Part shown: positions 17,990 to 26,667 of the stretch, in pieces | Position numbering within the stretch: the first letter of the stretch is position 1 | Layout: each line of letters begins with the position of its first letter | Assembly (NCBI GenBank): GCA_964648115.1 | Contig: CAZYME010000014.1 | Span: 4,063 to 68,062 of the forward strand | Length of the DNA: 64,000 nucleotides | Direction: 5' to 3' | Source: CAZYME01 sp964648115 | GTDB lineage: Bacteria > Pseudomonadota > Gammaproteobacteria > Legionellales > Legionellaceae | The notes under the pieces: generated by a model | The model's input: only the letters and a program-made list of their open reading frames with translations | What the model was told of the DNA's origin: nothing | Databases searched by the model: none | Program-made: the position numbers and the translations under genes

Positions 17990-19015
17990 TCATACCCAAT
18001 CAAGAATAACTTTTCCAGATTGTCCGGAGGCCATAATTTGGAACGCTTCCTGATAGTCTGCAACCGGAAAATGATGCGTAATAACGGGTGATATATCCAG
18101 GCCGCTTTGGAGCATGGCTATCATTTTATACCATGTCTCAAACATTTCTCGACCATAAATGCCTCTGACGGTTAAACTCTTAAAAATCACCTGATTCCAA
18201 TCCATCGGTGTTTCTTGTGGGGGAATACCCAGCATAGCGATACGGCCACCATGATTCATGGCTTTAACCATGTCATTCAGTGCCATAGGGTTTCCACTCA
18301 TTTCAAGGCCAACGTCAAATCCTTCTGTCATACCAAGCTCATCCATAACATCCCGTATGGGTTGATATTTTACATTAACGGCCCGAGTAGCCCCCATTTT
18401 GCGTGCTAACTCTAACCGATGATCATTAACATCGGTAATAACTACATGTCGTGCACCAACAAATCGTGCAACAGCAACAGCCATTATTCCAATAGGCCCA
18501 GCGCCTGTAATTAATACATCTTCACCAACCACATCAAATGCTAGAGCACAGTGGGTAGCATTACCGAAAGGATCAAGAACTGAGGCTTGATCCCCTGTGA
18601 TATCCTCTGGCAAAGCTAATACATTCTCAGCAGGCAAGGCTAAATACTCGGCAAAACACCCAGGGCGATTGACACCTACACCTAACGTATTACGGCAATG
18701 GTGTCTTTTTCCTGCACGGCAATTTCGACACAAACCACAGGTAAGATGCCCCTCACCTGAAACGCGCTGGCCGGGTTTAAACCCTTTAACTTCGCTGCCC
18801 ACTTCTACAATTTTGCCATAAAACTCATGTCCAACCGTCATGGGAACTGGAATAGTCGCTTGCGCCCAATCATCCCAAGAATAAATATGAATATCGGTTC
18901 CACAAATAGCGGTTTTTTCAATTTTGATTAATACATCATTCACACCATATTCGGGTATAGCAACATCTTCCATCCAAATACCGGGCTCTCGTTTTGCTTT
19001 GACTAATGCTTTCAT
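17990..19015 (-). CDS. tdh: L-threonine 3-dehydrogenase
   Basis: Oxidises L-threonine to 2-amino-3-oxobutanoate with NAD+, the substrate of the adjacent Kbl; together they turn threonine into glycine and acetyl-CoA. The 341 residues are exactly family size. It is a zinc MDR protein: catalytic zinc ligands C38, H63 and E64 ([18 protein letters not shown]), structural zinc cysteines C93, C96, C99 and C107, and the Rossmann GAGPIGIMA motif. The ATG lies two bases after the kbl stop with AGAGGA overlapping that stop, so translation is probably coupled. Confidence 0.97.
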   Translation of the reverse strand: MKALVKAKREPGIWMEDVAIPEYGVNDVLIKIEKTAICGTDIHIYSWDDWAQATIPVPMTVGHEFYGKIVEVGSEVKGFKPGQRVSGEGHLTCGLCRNCRAGKRHHCRNTLGVGVNRPGCFAEYLALPAENVLALPEDITGDQASVLDPFGNATHCALAFDVVGEDVLITGAGPIGIMAVAVARFVGARHVVITDVNDHRLELARKMGATRAVNVKYQPIRDVMDELGMTEGFDVGLEMSGNPMALNDMVKAMNHGGRIAMLGIPPQETPMDWNQVIFKSLTVRGIYGREMFETWYKMIAMLQSGLDISPVITHHFPVADYQEAFQIMASGQSGKVILDWV

Positions 19016-19017
19016 AT

Positions 19018-20211
19018 TTATCCTCTTTCAATAATACCTAGCTCACAACCCACCTTTTCAAAAGCAGCTAATGCTTTATCTAAATGGTGTAGCTCATGAG
19101 CTGCTGACATTTGGGTGCGAATACGAGCCAATCCTTTCGGAACAACGGGGAATGAGAAACCAACTACATAAATCCCTTCTTTCAACAATAGCTCGGCCAT
19201 GCGACCCGCGAGCGCTGCATCCCCTAACATCACTGGAATAATCGGATGTTCTCCAGGGATTAACTTGAAACCGAGTTGAGTGAGGCCTTTACGGAAATAC
19301 TGGCTATTGCGTTTTAGCTTCTGTAATAACTCACTATTGCGCTCTAAGAGCTCAAGTACTCCAATTGAGGTTTCGGCAATCACGGGAGCTAGACTATTGG
19401 AAAATAAATAAGGTCGTGAACGTTGCCGCAACCATTCAACTATAACACTATTAGCCGCTGTATAGCCGCCAGAAGCACCGCCTAAGGCTTTACCTAGCGT
19501 TCCCGTGAGTATATCAATCCGGGAGGCTACGCCAAAATGTTGCGGTGTACCCCGACCAGTTTCGCCCATAAATCCAACTGCATGCGAGTCATCCACCATA
19601 ACCATCGCATCATATTTATCTGCCAGGTCACATATGGCTGGCAAATTAGCTAAGATGCCATCCATAGAAAACACACCATCTGTCGCAATTAAACGAAAAC
19701 GTGCATCGCGTGTTGCAATTAATTGTTTTTCTAAATCCTTCATGTCGTTATTGGCATAGCGATAGCGCTGCGCTTTACAGAGTCTAATACCATCGATAAT
19801 GCTGGCATGATTTAAAGCGTCACTGATAATAGCATCTTCTGGCCCGAGCAATGTTTCAAACAAACCTGCATTCGCATCAAAACAAGAAGAATATAAAATA
19901 GTATCCTGCATGCCGAGAAAGGTACTTATTTTCTTTTCAAGCAATTTATGTGGTGTTTGTGTGCCGCAAATAAAGCGCACGGACGCCATACCATAACCAT
20001 ATTTTGCTAATGCACGCTGACCTTCGGCAATTAAGTCCGGATGATTTGCGAGGCCTAAGTAGTTATTAGCACATAGATTGATTACTTCATGTTCATTAAC
20101 ACTGACTGTTGCTTGCTGTTGGCCGGAAATCACTCGCTCTGGCTTAAATAAACCCTCATCTTTTATCTTAGTTAGCTCATCTTGCAAAAATTCAGTGAAG
20201 CGATCGTGCAC
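19018..20211 (-). CDS. kbl: 2-amino-3-ketobutyrate CoA ligase (glycine C-acetyltransferase)
   Basis: A PLP enzyme that splits 2-amino-3-oxobutanoate with CoA into glycine and acetyl-CoA. The PLP-lysine motif [13 protein letters not shown] and the [15 protein letters not shown] block are present. The frame stays open to 20253, but the GTG at 20211 has AGGAG six bases upstream (20222-20218) and gives 397 residues aligning with the E. coli N-terminus, so this start is chosen. First gene of the kbl-tdh-ettA-L,D-transpeptidase operon. Confidence 0.96.
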   Translation of the reverse strand: MHDRFTEFLQDELTKIKDEGLFKPERVISGQQQATVSVNEHEVINLCANNYLGLANHPDLIAEGQRALAKYGYGMASVRFICGTQTPHKLLEKKISTFLGMQDTILYSSCFDANAGLFETLLGPEDAIISDALNHASIIDGIRLCKAQRYRYANNDMKDLEKQLIATRDARFRLIATDGVFSMDGILANLPAICDLADKYDAMVMVDDSHAVGFMGETGRGTPQHFGVASRIDILTGTLGKALGGASGGYTAANSVIVEWLRQRSRPYLFSNSLAPVIAETSIGVLELLERNSELLQKLKRNSQYFRKGLTQLGFKLIPGEHPIIPVMLGDAALAGRMAELLLKEGIYVVGFSFPVVPKGLARIRTQMSAAHELHHLDKALAAFEKVGCELGIIERG

Positions 20212-20253
20212 AGCACTCTCCTTTAGCCTTGTAAATGCCGGCGATGATAGCAA

Positions 20254-20640
20254 ATTTCAATCACTTTCACTATATTTCACAACTAGACATCAGGGCGAGA
20301 GCATGAGTGACACAAATATAAACAATACTGCGATAAAACATTATATCTAGTCTCTATTTCTACGTCATGCGGCTTGACCGCAGGATCCAGGAATCTAGCA
20401 AAATTTATCGATACCGCGCATAAAGCGCTGTCCGTAGACATTAAGATAAATAATGATCACTCATGATCTGGCCCTGAACTAGACATACGGCTGTCCCAAG
20501 TTTCAGAATCGCCTCAATGTGTCATCCCCGCGGAGGCGGGGATCCATTTCTCCAATAGCTCCTAACCTAAATCAGGGATGGCTTCCCGCCTTCGCGGGAA
20601 TGACGGCATTAAAACTTAGGACAACCGTAACTAGACAAAG
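20254..20640. other. Intergenic region with a family C element
   Basis: A 390-base gap between the divergent kbl and orphan genes. From 20254 to 20487 I see no gene, RNA or repeat with support; a few short reading frames lack ribosome-binding sites. From 20488 onward it holds a family C palindrome, followed by the promoter of the next gene. Confidence 0.6.
20488..20627. repeat. Family C palindromic repeat, copy 2
   Basis: A core of inverted arms TCATCCCCGCGGAGGCGGGG and CTTCCCGCCTTCGCGGGAATG around CAATAGCTCCTAACC, plus outer arms GGCTGTCCCAAGTTT (20489) and AAACTTAGGACAACC (20612). The core matches 53180-53265 in reverse orientation over about 84 bases, so it is a dispersed element rather than a local hairpin. 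Confidence 0.8.
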
Positions 20641-20646
20641 CGTGCG

Positions 20647-20675
20647 TTGACAAATGGATTTTTTTTGCTCAAAAT
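20647..20675 (+). promoter_or_regulatory. Predicted promoter of the 446-residue orphan gene
   Basis: A perfect -35 TTGACA at 20647-20652, a 17-base spacer and CAAAAT at 20670-20675 (four of six matches). The predicted transcript start near 20682 lies downstream of the first possible start codons, which argues for translation from the ATG at 20704. Confidence 0.55.
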
Positions 20676-20703
20676 GGGCCAAAACAAACATTTAATACTG
20701 ATT

Positions 20704-22044
20704 ATGCCTAAAAAACCCAACATATCTTCGGAAAAACTTAAAGAAAATATTATTTTCACCCACACAACGTGTGTCTTGCCTCCTGGAGGAATTATGACCC
20801 CTGGCAGTTACGCACCTGAATCTAGAATAAAAACCCAACCTGCAAGATTTTCTTTGCATTGGTATATGCAAGGCCTAACGCCACCTCATGCCTTATGGAG
20901 TGACAAAAATAAACCCTACTTCATTGCAGAGCCTGCCCGTCATTTGAGGGACAGTTTCTATGGTGGGAACGTAGAGGACTGCTTTAGTTTGGGGCCCTAT
21001 CGTCTAAGTGAAGAATCCGTTATTTATGTACCAGAAGTAGATTTTCTTAATGCTCAAAGCATTCTTTATCCTGGCTACGCAGGTAGACTGGTAAGCTATA
21101 ATTCACGAGATGAGGTTGCAGTGTTGTTGGCTGAGTTTATAGCAAAACATTGCGCACCTACATTCAAATTAGAAATCCCTCCTAATCAAACAATAGATAT
21201 CGAAACTCCAGTTGTAGCAGCTTTAGCTCTCATCAATGATCCTTCGATGTCAAAGCAGAATAAAGCGGCTATTCTTGCCGCACAGAAGAAAAAAACATCC
21301 ACCGTAACTCTTACGATTGATGCTCATCCCAGGGATGTCAATGTTATTTTCAACGGCGAACATATAAAAAGCCAACAATTTTTATCTTCCTGGATAAAAG
21401 AAGGTTTTGTATTTTGTCTTCATAGTGAAAGTGATTTTGATGCTTTAAGTGAAACTTTTTTGAATATTTCTTGTTTAGCACTCGATGACGGTTCGACTAG
21501 GGCAGTAATGGAGTTTGAAAGCGCTGTGAAATTGCTGCGTACGTTGATTGCGGAAGTCTATCAGACTTTAAAAGATAAAAACTTCCCAAAGCAAGTGATT
21601 GAAAGTTATGAACAGATTTTTTGTTTAGATATAGAGAGTTTTCTTTTGCCTGCGTTTCAAGAACTTGCCGCCGAAAGAATAGCAACTGAGGTAAAAATGC
21701 AAAAATTGATGGAGGCGTACTCTCAATTAACGACTTACACAGCCTTGCGTACCCCAGAGAATCCTCCTGCATATGAGGCTGAGCCTCTAGAAAGACATGT
21801 GTTACTTTACGATCTTGCAGAAAAAAGTCGCTCACAGCTGCAGGTCTGGAATGCTTATAAGCATGGGGGCAAAGATGCTTGCTTAGTAGATGCTGTTGCC
21901 GAAGTACCGAGCAAAGGAGAGCAGGAATCAATTCGAAGAAGTTTACAGCAATTCGGCATCTTTTCTTATGTAAGAGAAGCGCGCCAAATTATAGTTCCTG
22001 ATATAAATACTCCCGGAGTAGCCCGCGCAATACAGAATTGTTAG
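20704..22044 (+). CDS. Hypothetical protein, 446 residues
   Basis: No family recognised. The frame is open from a TTG at 20647, but that codon is part of a TTGACA promoter box, so the first Met inside the predicted transcript (20704, MPKKPNISSEKLKEN) is chosen; there is no strong Shine-Dalgarno. The protein has no signal peptide or membrane segment and is mixed alpha/beta by composition. The region around residues 200-330 is moderately hydrophobic, and the C-terminal third is helix-rich. A lone gene with its own promoter between operons, surrounded by other effector-like genes, it may be a secreted protein, but nothing in the sequence proves that. Confidence 0.65.
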   Translation: MPKKPNISSEKLKENIIFTHTTCVLPPGGIMTPGSYAPESRIKTQPARFSLHWYMQGLTPPHALWSDKNKPYFIAEPARHLRDSFYGGNVEDCFSLGPYRLSEESVIYVPEVDFLNAQSILYPGYAGRLVSYNSRDEVAVLLAEFIAKHCAPTFKLEIPPNQTIDIETPVVAALALINDPSMSKQNKAAILAAQKKKTSTVTLTIDAHPRDVNVIFNGEHIKSQQFLSSWIKEGFVFCLHSESDFDALSETFLNISCLALDDGSTRAVMEFESAVKLLRTLIAEVYQTLKDKNFPKQVIESYEQIFCLDIESFLLPAFQELAAERIATEVKMQKLMEAYSQLTTYTALRTPENPPAYEAEPLERHVLLYDLAEKSRSQLQVWNAYKHGGKDACLVDAVAEVPSKGEQESIRRSLQQFGIFSYVREARQIIVPDINTPGVARAIQNC

Positions 22045-22090
22045 TAAGGCTACCTGATTTGTTTAAAGTATTTTACAGGACATCTATTTA

Positions 22091-22124
22091 GCCACCCTCC
22101 AGGCTTGAAAGATTGGAGGGTGGA
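22091..22124. repeat. Perfect GC-rich hairpin
   Basis: Arms CCACCCTCCA and TGGAGGGTGG (near-perfect) around about 13 bases, 46 bases after the orphan gene stop. It has no U-tract, so it is not a standard intrinsic terminator. The following GGAGAAAGGAGCCGCGACGT resembles 2660-2690, suggesting another dispersed repeat. Confidence 0.45.
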
Positions 22125-22262
22125 GAAAGGAGCCGCGACGTGTCCATCAGCGCTCCTGTTTCAATAGCCCCCCGCCTCATTAAATAATCGCACCTTTGCC
22201 GGATTCTTGCTAAAATCCTTACAATCGTTTTAACTTTTCAAGAATTGGGTAAGGTGAGTTAC

Positions 22263-22916
22263 ATGAGCGGTCAATCTACACGCATCAATATGATAAAACA
22301 GCAGTTACGCCCAGGTGATGTTCTCAATGACACTATCCTCGCTTTATATGCAGACATCCCTCGCGAGGATTTTGTACCTAATCAATTTAGCCATTTTGCT
22401 TATTCTGATATGCAAATTGATTTAGCACATGATCAGCGCATGATGACACCGCTAGAAGAGGCTAAAATTTTGCAAGCACTAGACTTGTCAGGTAATGAGA
22501 CGGTCTTGGAAGTTGGTACAGGAACTGGCTTTCTAACCGCTTTACTAAGCCGTCTTTGCAAACAGGTCATCAGTATTGATTATTACGCCAGTTTTACCAC
22601 ATCTGCCCATCGCAAGCTTGCTGAGCACCAATGCACTAATGTTGAATTATTGACAGGCGATGCATCCAGAGGCTGGGTTGAGAAGGCTCCTTACGATGTA
22701 ATGGTGTTCACAGGTGCCCTTGAATCTCTAACCGATACACATCGATTACAACTGCTACCAGGCGGAAAGCTATTTGCCATTGTTGGCAAAGACCCTGTTA
22801 TGCAAGCTCAGTTACATATCCTTGATCACAACGGCACATGGCAAACAAACGTCATTTTTGAAACGAATATACCGCCATTAATTGATAAATTAAAACCGAT
22901 TGATTTTGTTTTCTAG
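22263..22916 (+). CDS. pcm: Protein-L-isoaspartate O-methyltransferase family protein
   Basis: A SAM-dependent methyltransferase of the PIMT family, which repairs isoaspartyl residues. SAM motif I is EVGTGTGFL (residues 83-91), preceded by the conserved MMTPLEEAKILQAL stretch; canonical PIMT has a QTISQPY-type loop, which is altered here (AHDQRMMTP), so repair activity is uncertain. The start is the ATG at 22263 with AAGGTGAG upstream rather than the TTG at 22245, giving 217 residues. tolC follows by 12 bases, the same pairing as in Legionella, where this gene precedes tolC. Confidence 0.85.
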   Translation: MSGQSTRINMIKQQLRPGDVLNDTILALYADIPREDFVPNQFSHFAYSDMQIDLAHDQRMMTPLEEAKILQALDLSGNETVLEVGTGTGFLTALLSRLCKQVISIDYYASFTTSAHRKLAEHQCTNVELLTGDASRGWVEKAPYDVMVFTGALESLTDTHRLQLLPGGKLFAIVGKDPVMQAQLHILDHNGTWQTNVIFETNIPPLIDKLKPIDFVF

Positions 22917-22928
22917 GATATATTTTTC

Positions 22929-24320
22929 ATGAAGAAAAAATTGACGAGTTTGGTGCTAAGCATCTGCTTCACAACACTAGCCCAAGCTGCCGATCTATTA
23001 GATATCTACCACCAAGCCTTAGAAAACGACCCCATATTTAAAGCCGCATATAGTACATTTATGTCCAAAACGGAGGCAATTCCTCAAGCGCGCGCGGCAC
23101 TTTTACCGCAATTAACCGTAGGGGCGCAGACAAGCTACAATTATCTGGATGTGGATGTACCAGGGACCAATAGTCTTGATGGGCCTGAAAAGTACAGCTC
23201 TAACCAGTGGAGCCTTCGTGCCTCACAAGCTATTTTTAACTACCAGTCCTGGGCAAAAGTTCAACAAGCGAAGGCATCCGTGAGAGCCGCTCACGCCACC
23301 TTCAACAATGCAGCTCAAGATCTCATTTTACGCACCGCAAAAGCCTACCTAGATGTCTTATTCTCGCGAGATACGCTTAGTTTTGCAGAGGCAAAAAAAC
23401 GTGCGAATAGCCGTCAGCTTGAACAAGCTCAGCAGCGCTTCAACGTAGGTCTTGATGCTATCACCTCTGTTTACGAGGCAAAAGCAGCCTACGATCGGTC
23501 CATTTCTGAAGTCATTTCCGCGAAGAATAATCAAATCAATCAAAATGAAAATTTACGTAAACTAACCAACCATGTATACACCTATTTATCACCACTACGT
23601 GACAGTAAAATTCCCCTGATTAAACCTGAGCCAGACAATGTAGATGAATGGGTAGCAACAGGGCTGAAGCAAAATTATAATTTGTTCACGGCAAAATTTA
23701 ATTTACAAGCTGCACGAGAAAATGTAAAAAGCCAAGCAGCCGGAGCCTGGCCAACCTTGGCAGTACAAGGAACCACTGTTCAAACGCTTAATGGTGGGAG
23801 TAATAACTTTTTCGTGCCAAACCGGCAACAATCTGCAAACGTAGCGCTTGCTATGAATTTTCCCGTCTTCCAAGGTGGTCTAGTTGAAGCAAATACCAAA
23901 CAAGCAAAGTTTGATTTCCAAACATACAGTGAGCAATTGGAAAAAACCTACCGTGACGTAGTCGTAAACAGTCACATTGCTTTTAACACTATTGTTGATG
24001 GCATCAGCAAAGTGAGAGCTGACAGGCAAACCGTTAGTTCACAACAAAACTCCCTAGAAAGCACCGAAGCTCAGTTTCAAGTAGGCACCCGCACCATGGT
24101 GGATGTGGTTAATGCTCAGCAAAAGCTGTTTGAAGCACAACAACAACTTGCTGCTGATCAATACGGTTTGATCAACGCCATGCTGAATTTAAAGTATTTA
24201 GCTGGTTCATTAAACATCAATGATTTACAAGAGGTTAATTCCTGGCTAACAACCACCCGCATCTCAGATGTAGCGCCTGGGAAGAAGCTTTGTAATGTTG
24301 CAAAAAATCTCCCAAAATAG
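22929..24320 (+). CDS. tolC: Outer membrane efflux channel TolC
   Basis: Outer-membrane trimeric channel for type I secretion and RND/ABC efflux. The 463 residues begin with a signal peptide (MKKKLTSLVLSICFTTLAQA, cleavage near residue 20) followed by the family start DLLDIYHQALENDPIFKAA. The two internal OEP repeats are visible, with RLNVG-type motifs (QQRFNVGLDAITSVYEAKA and EAQFQVGTRTMVDVVNAQQ), each at the helix that carries the periplasmic turn. Co-transcribed with the methyltransferase gene 12 bases upstream (AGGA before the ATG). Confidence 0.95.
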   Translation: MKKKLTSLVLSICFTTLAQAADLLDIYHQALENDPIFKAAYSTFMSKTEAIPQARAALLPQLTVGAQTSYNYLDVDVPGTNSLDGPEKYSSNQWSLRASQAIFNYQSWAKVQQAKASVRAAHATFNNAAQDLILRTAKAYLDVLFSRDTLSFAEAKKRANSRQLEQAQQRFNVGLDAITSVYEAKAAYDRSISEVISAKNNQINQNENLRKLTNHVYTYLSPLRDSKIPLIKPEPDNVDEWVATGLKQNYNLFTAKFNLQAARENVKSQAAGAWPTLAVQGTTVQTLNGGSNNFFVPNRQQSANVALAMNFPVFQGGLVEANTKQAKFDFQTYSEQLEKTYRDVVVNSHIAFNTIVDGISKVRADRQTVSSQQNSLESTEAQFQVGTRTMVDVVNAQQKLFEAQQQLAADQYGLINAMLNLKYLAGSLNINDLQEVNSWLTTTRISDVAPGKKLCNVAKNLPK

Positions 24321-24361
24321 GCGTTTATAAAAATCCATACTAAAAAATGATAAATTTGTCG

Positions 24362-24367
24362 TATAAT
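24362..24367 (+). promoter_or_regulatory. Probable -10 box of ttcA
   Basis: A perfect TATAAT 35 bases before the ttcA ATG in the short gap after tolC. No good -35 at 16-18 bases was found, so the site is tentative. Confidence 0.4.
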
Positions 24368-24401
24368 ACGTCACAAATTTTGCTTACTCAGGTTGTAAAC
24401 C

Positions 24402-25247
24402 ATGGCACACGTACCCACGATTACTGAAAAAAAATTGTTGCACTACACTGGCAAAGGTATCGCCGATTTCAATATGATTCAGCGCGGCGATCGCGTTATG
24501 GTTTGCTTATCCGGAGGTAAAGATTCATTTACCCTGCTCACCATATTACACAGGCTACGCAGTCGCTCAAACAACAAATTCGATATCTTTGCGTTTACAC
24601 TAGACCAAGCTCAACCAGGCTGGGATGACCGCGCTTTACGTGCTTGGCTGCAAGAACGCAATATTGAACACGAGATTCTCACACGAGATACATACAGTAT
24701 TGTCAAAGAAAAAATCCCCGAAGGTAACACCTATTGCTCTTTATGCTCACGACTACGCCGCGGCATTATTTATCGTTATGCTGAAGAGCATGGTTTCAAT
24801 AAAATTGCACTTGGCCACCACCGAGATGATTTAATTCGCACCCTAATGATGTCTATTCTTTATAATGGCGACATCCGTTCAATGCCTCCCAAATTACTCA
24901 GCGATAATAAAAAACACATTGTCATTCGCCCTTTGTGTTATGTACAAGAACGCGACATCATAACCTACGCCAAAGAACAAAATTATCCCATCATCCCCTG
25001 CACCTTATGCGGTTCCCAAGAAAATTTAGCCCGAAAAAAAATTGGCCGTCTCATCGACCAATTAGCCGAGGAAAACCCCAAAATCCCTAGCAACATATTA
25101 CATGCGTTACAAAGCATTAAACCAAGCCAATTAATGGATCAAGATTTGTGGCATTTTAGGGAATTAGAAAAAGACTTGCTTACTGACAGACCTGCAAACA
25201 GTGAAGCAGTATTCTTACCAGAAGAGATGGAGAGCGAAGAGGGTTAA
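24402..25247 (+). CDS. ttcA: tRNA 2-thiocytidine(32) synthetase TtcA
   Basis: Adds sulfur to cytidine 32 of certain tRNAs, using ATP and a 4Fe-4S cluster. The PP-loop SGGKDS is at residues 37-42, and the two CxxC motifs are at C112/C115 ([11 protein letters not shown]) and C200/C203 (CTLCGSQ), which bind the cluster. The 281 residues lie slightly below E. coli TtcA (311). Single gene with its own -10 box. Confidence 0.95.
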   Translation: MAHVPTITEKKLLHYTGKGIADFNMIQRGDRVMVCLSGGKDSFTLLTILHRLRSRSNNKFDIFAFTLDQAQPGWDDRALRAWLQERNIEHEILTRDTYSIVKEKIPEGNTYCSLCSRLRRGIIYRYAEEHGFNKIALGHHRDDLIRTLMMSILYNGDIRSMPPKLLSDNKKHIVIRPLCYVQERDIITYAKEQNYPIIPCTLCGSQENLARKKIGRLIDQLAEENPKIPSNILHALQSIKPSQLMDQDLWHFRELEKDLLTDRPANSEAVFLPEEMESEEG

Positions 25248-25265
25248 GCACCTTTTAAAAAGTAG

Positions 25266-25309
25266 GTTGGGTCATTGACCCAACAAACGCACGAAGTGCC
25301 ACATTTATA
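25266..25309. repeat. Family E palindromic repeat, copy 1
   Basis: GTTGGGTCATTGACCCAAC is a palindrome with an 8-base stem, followed by a tail ACGCACGAAGTGCCACATTT that is shared with copy 2 at 26469-26530. It lies just after ttcA. Confidence 0.75.
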
Positions 25310-25375
25310 GTTTTCATGGACTTACAACATAAATTCCCCCAAAATAACATAAACATGCCTGCATGAGAAAAAACG

Positions 25376-26452
25376 ATGACACCCAGACAACTGACGTACC
25401 CATTGTTGGGCTTGTTACAAGGACTCTTAACCTATCTTTGGCTAAGCTACCCTAATCCCGTGCCCACGGACACCTTACACTGGACGCTATTGTTTATTAT
25501 TCAATTTCCTCTGTTCGCCCTCCAGCTCAAACTGCCTGGAAAGAATATCACCATAGGAATAGGTATCATTACCATCCTGACGCTCGTTTACGGAGCTTTA
25601 GCCTACCACCTCATTGATGACATGCTACATCTGAATAACCCTGAAATAGCAGCTAGCTTAAGTTTACAATGCGCACTCAGTCTTTTTATTTTTTATGTAT
25701 TTTACTGCGTTATTGTGGAAGAAAACCGCTTTGCTTTTCCTTATACCACGCTCTTCAATGAATTTTGGCAAATCCCTATCAAACTTTTTCTGGGAAGCAT
25801 CTTGGTGAGCCTAACGTCTGGATTGTGCTTGCTTGCAGCCACCCTCTTTAAACTCTTAGACCTCCCCATTGTAGATGATATTGTCACGAGCCAACCTTTC
25901 CGGAGCATCACCCCACCCTTCTTTTTTGGAATTGCCATGTGTCTTTTGCAATATCAAACTGCGCTGATCACCAAATTGCGCAGTATTGCACTTGTATTTT
26001 GTAAATTCCTCTACCCAATTTTTATCGTCATTTGCACCGCTTTTCTCCTCATATTCCCGTTTACCTCGAGCACTTTGAGCTCCCTTTGGGGCATCATTAT
26101 TCTGCTCGGCCTCCTCCATCTTCTATTGTTGAATGGGGTCTTTCAGGCAGGACAAGTCCCCTCCCCTTACCCCAACTGGTTCCTAGGAGTAATCTACCTA
26201 TTTTTTGTCTTATTAAGCGGATATACCTTTTTTACGTTATCTTTTCCATGGAATAAATGGCAAGCTGCAACGACTTTTCTATCAATCCCCTTACTAGAAC
26301 TGATAGGCATTCTTATCCTTTTGTTTTACCATTTTGGCTACGTAGTGGCTATTTTTAGAAGCAAAGGTGGGTGGCTCAGTCTTATCAAGCCCATAAACAC
26401 TTATTTAGCATTAGGATTAGCTATATTGTATCTTTTTATGGGAGTACTTTGA
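25376..26452 (+). CDS. Multi-pass inner membrane protein of unknown function
   Basis: 358 residues with about ten hydrophobic helices spread over the whole length and very few charged loops. It resembles the layout of DUF4153-type membrane proteins (hydrophobic helices plus a YCVIVEENRF-like loop), but I cannot assign a family with confidence. The start ATG has a weak GAGAAA ribosome-binding site. It is flanked on both sides by family E palindromes, so it is probably its own transcription unit. Confidence 0.75.
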   Translation: MTPRQLTYPLLGLLQGLLTYLWLSYPNPVPTDTLHWTLLFIIQFPLFALQLKLPGKNITIGIGIITILTLVYGALAYHLIDDMLHLNNPEIAASLSLQCALSLFIFYVFYCVIVEENRFAFPYTTLFNEFWQIPIKLFLGSILVSLTSGLCLLAATLFKLLDLPIVDDIVTSQPFRSITPPFFFGIAMCLLQYQTALITKLRSIALVFCKFLYPIFIVICTAFLLIFPFTSSTLSSLWGIIILLGLLHLLLLNGVFQAGQVPSPYPNWFLGVIYLFFVLLSGYTFFTLSFPWNKWQAATTFLSIPLLELIGILILLFYHFGYVVAIFRSKGGWLSLIKPINTYLALGLAILYLFMGVL

Positions 26453-26468
26453 TACGCCATCATGTTTG

Positions 26469-26530
26469 GTGGCGCTTCGTGCAGTTGTTGGGTCTTTGAC
26501 CCAACAACTGCACGCAGTGACACATTTATA
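26469..26530. repeat. Family E palindromic repeat, copy 2
   Basis: A perfect 16-base stem: GTGCAGTTGTTGGGTC (26479-26494) pairs with GACCCAACAACTGCAC (26498-26513) across a 3-base loop. The flanks extend the symmetry, and the tail matches copy 1 at 25266. It lies 16 bases after the membrane protein stop. Confidence 0.8.
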
Positions 26531-26606
26531 ATGGAGGCCCCCTCAGCCAAGTAGATCTTATTGTCCAATAAATAACAATTTATTGCTAAAAAAACACAAT
26601 TTCCAG

Positions 26607-26635
26607 TTAACAAAATACCCGTCTTGGTATACTAT
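26607..26635 (+). promoter_or_regulatory. Possible promoter of the SulP-carbonic anhydrase gene
   Basis: TTAACA (26607-26612) and TACTAT (26630-26635) at 17-base spacing, or TATACT (26628-26633) at 15 bases; 33 bases before the ATG. A reasonable but not strong match. Confidence 0.4.
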
Positions 26636-26667
26636 CTTCATTACTAAAACTAGCAGACCATGAAAAA

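Noticed and set aside
22091..22124. Hairpin as an intrinsic terminator
   Set aside because: The stem is good but is followed by GAGAAAGGAG rather than a run of T.
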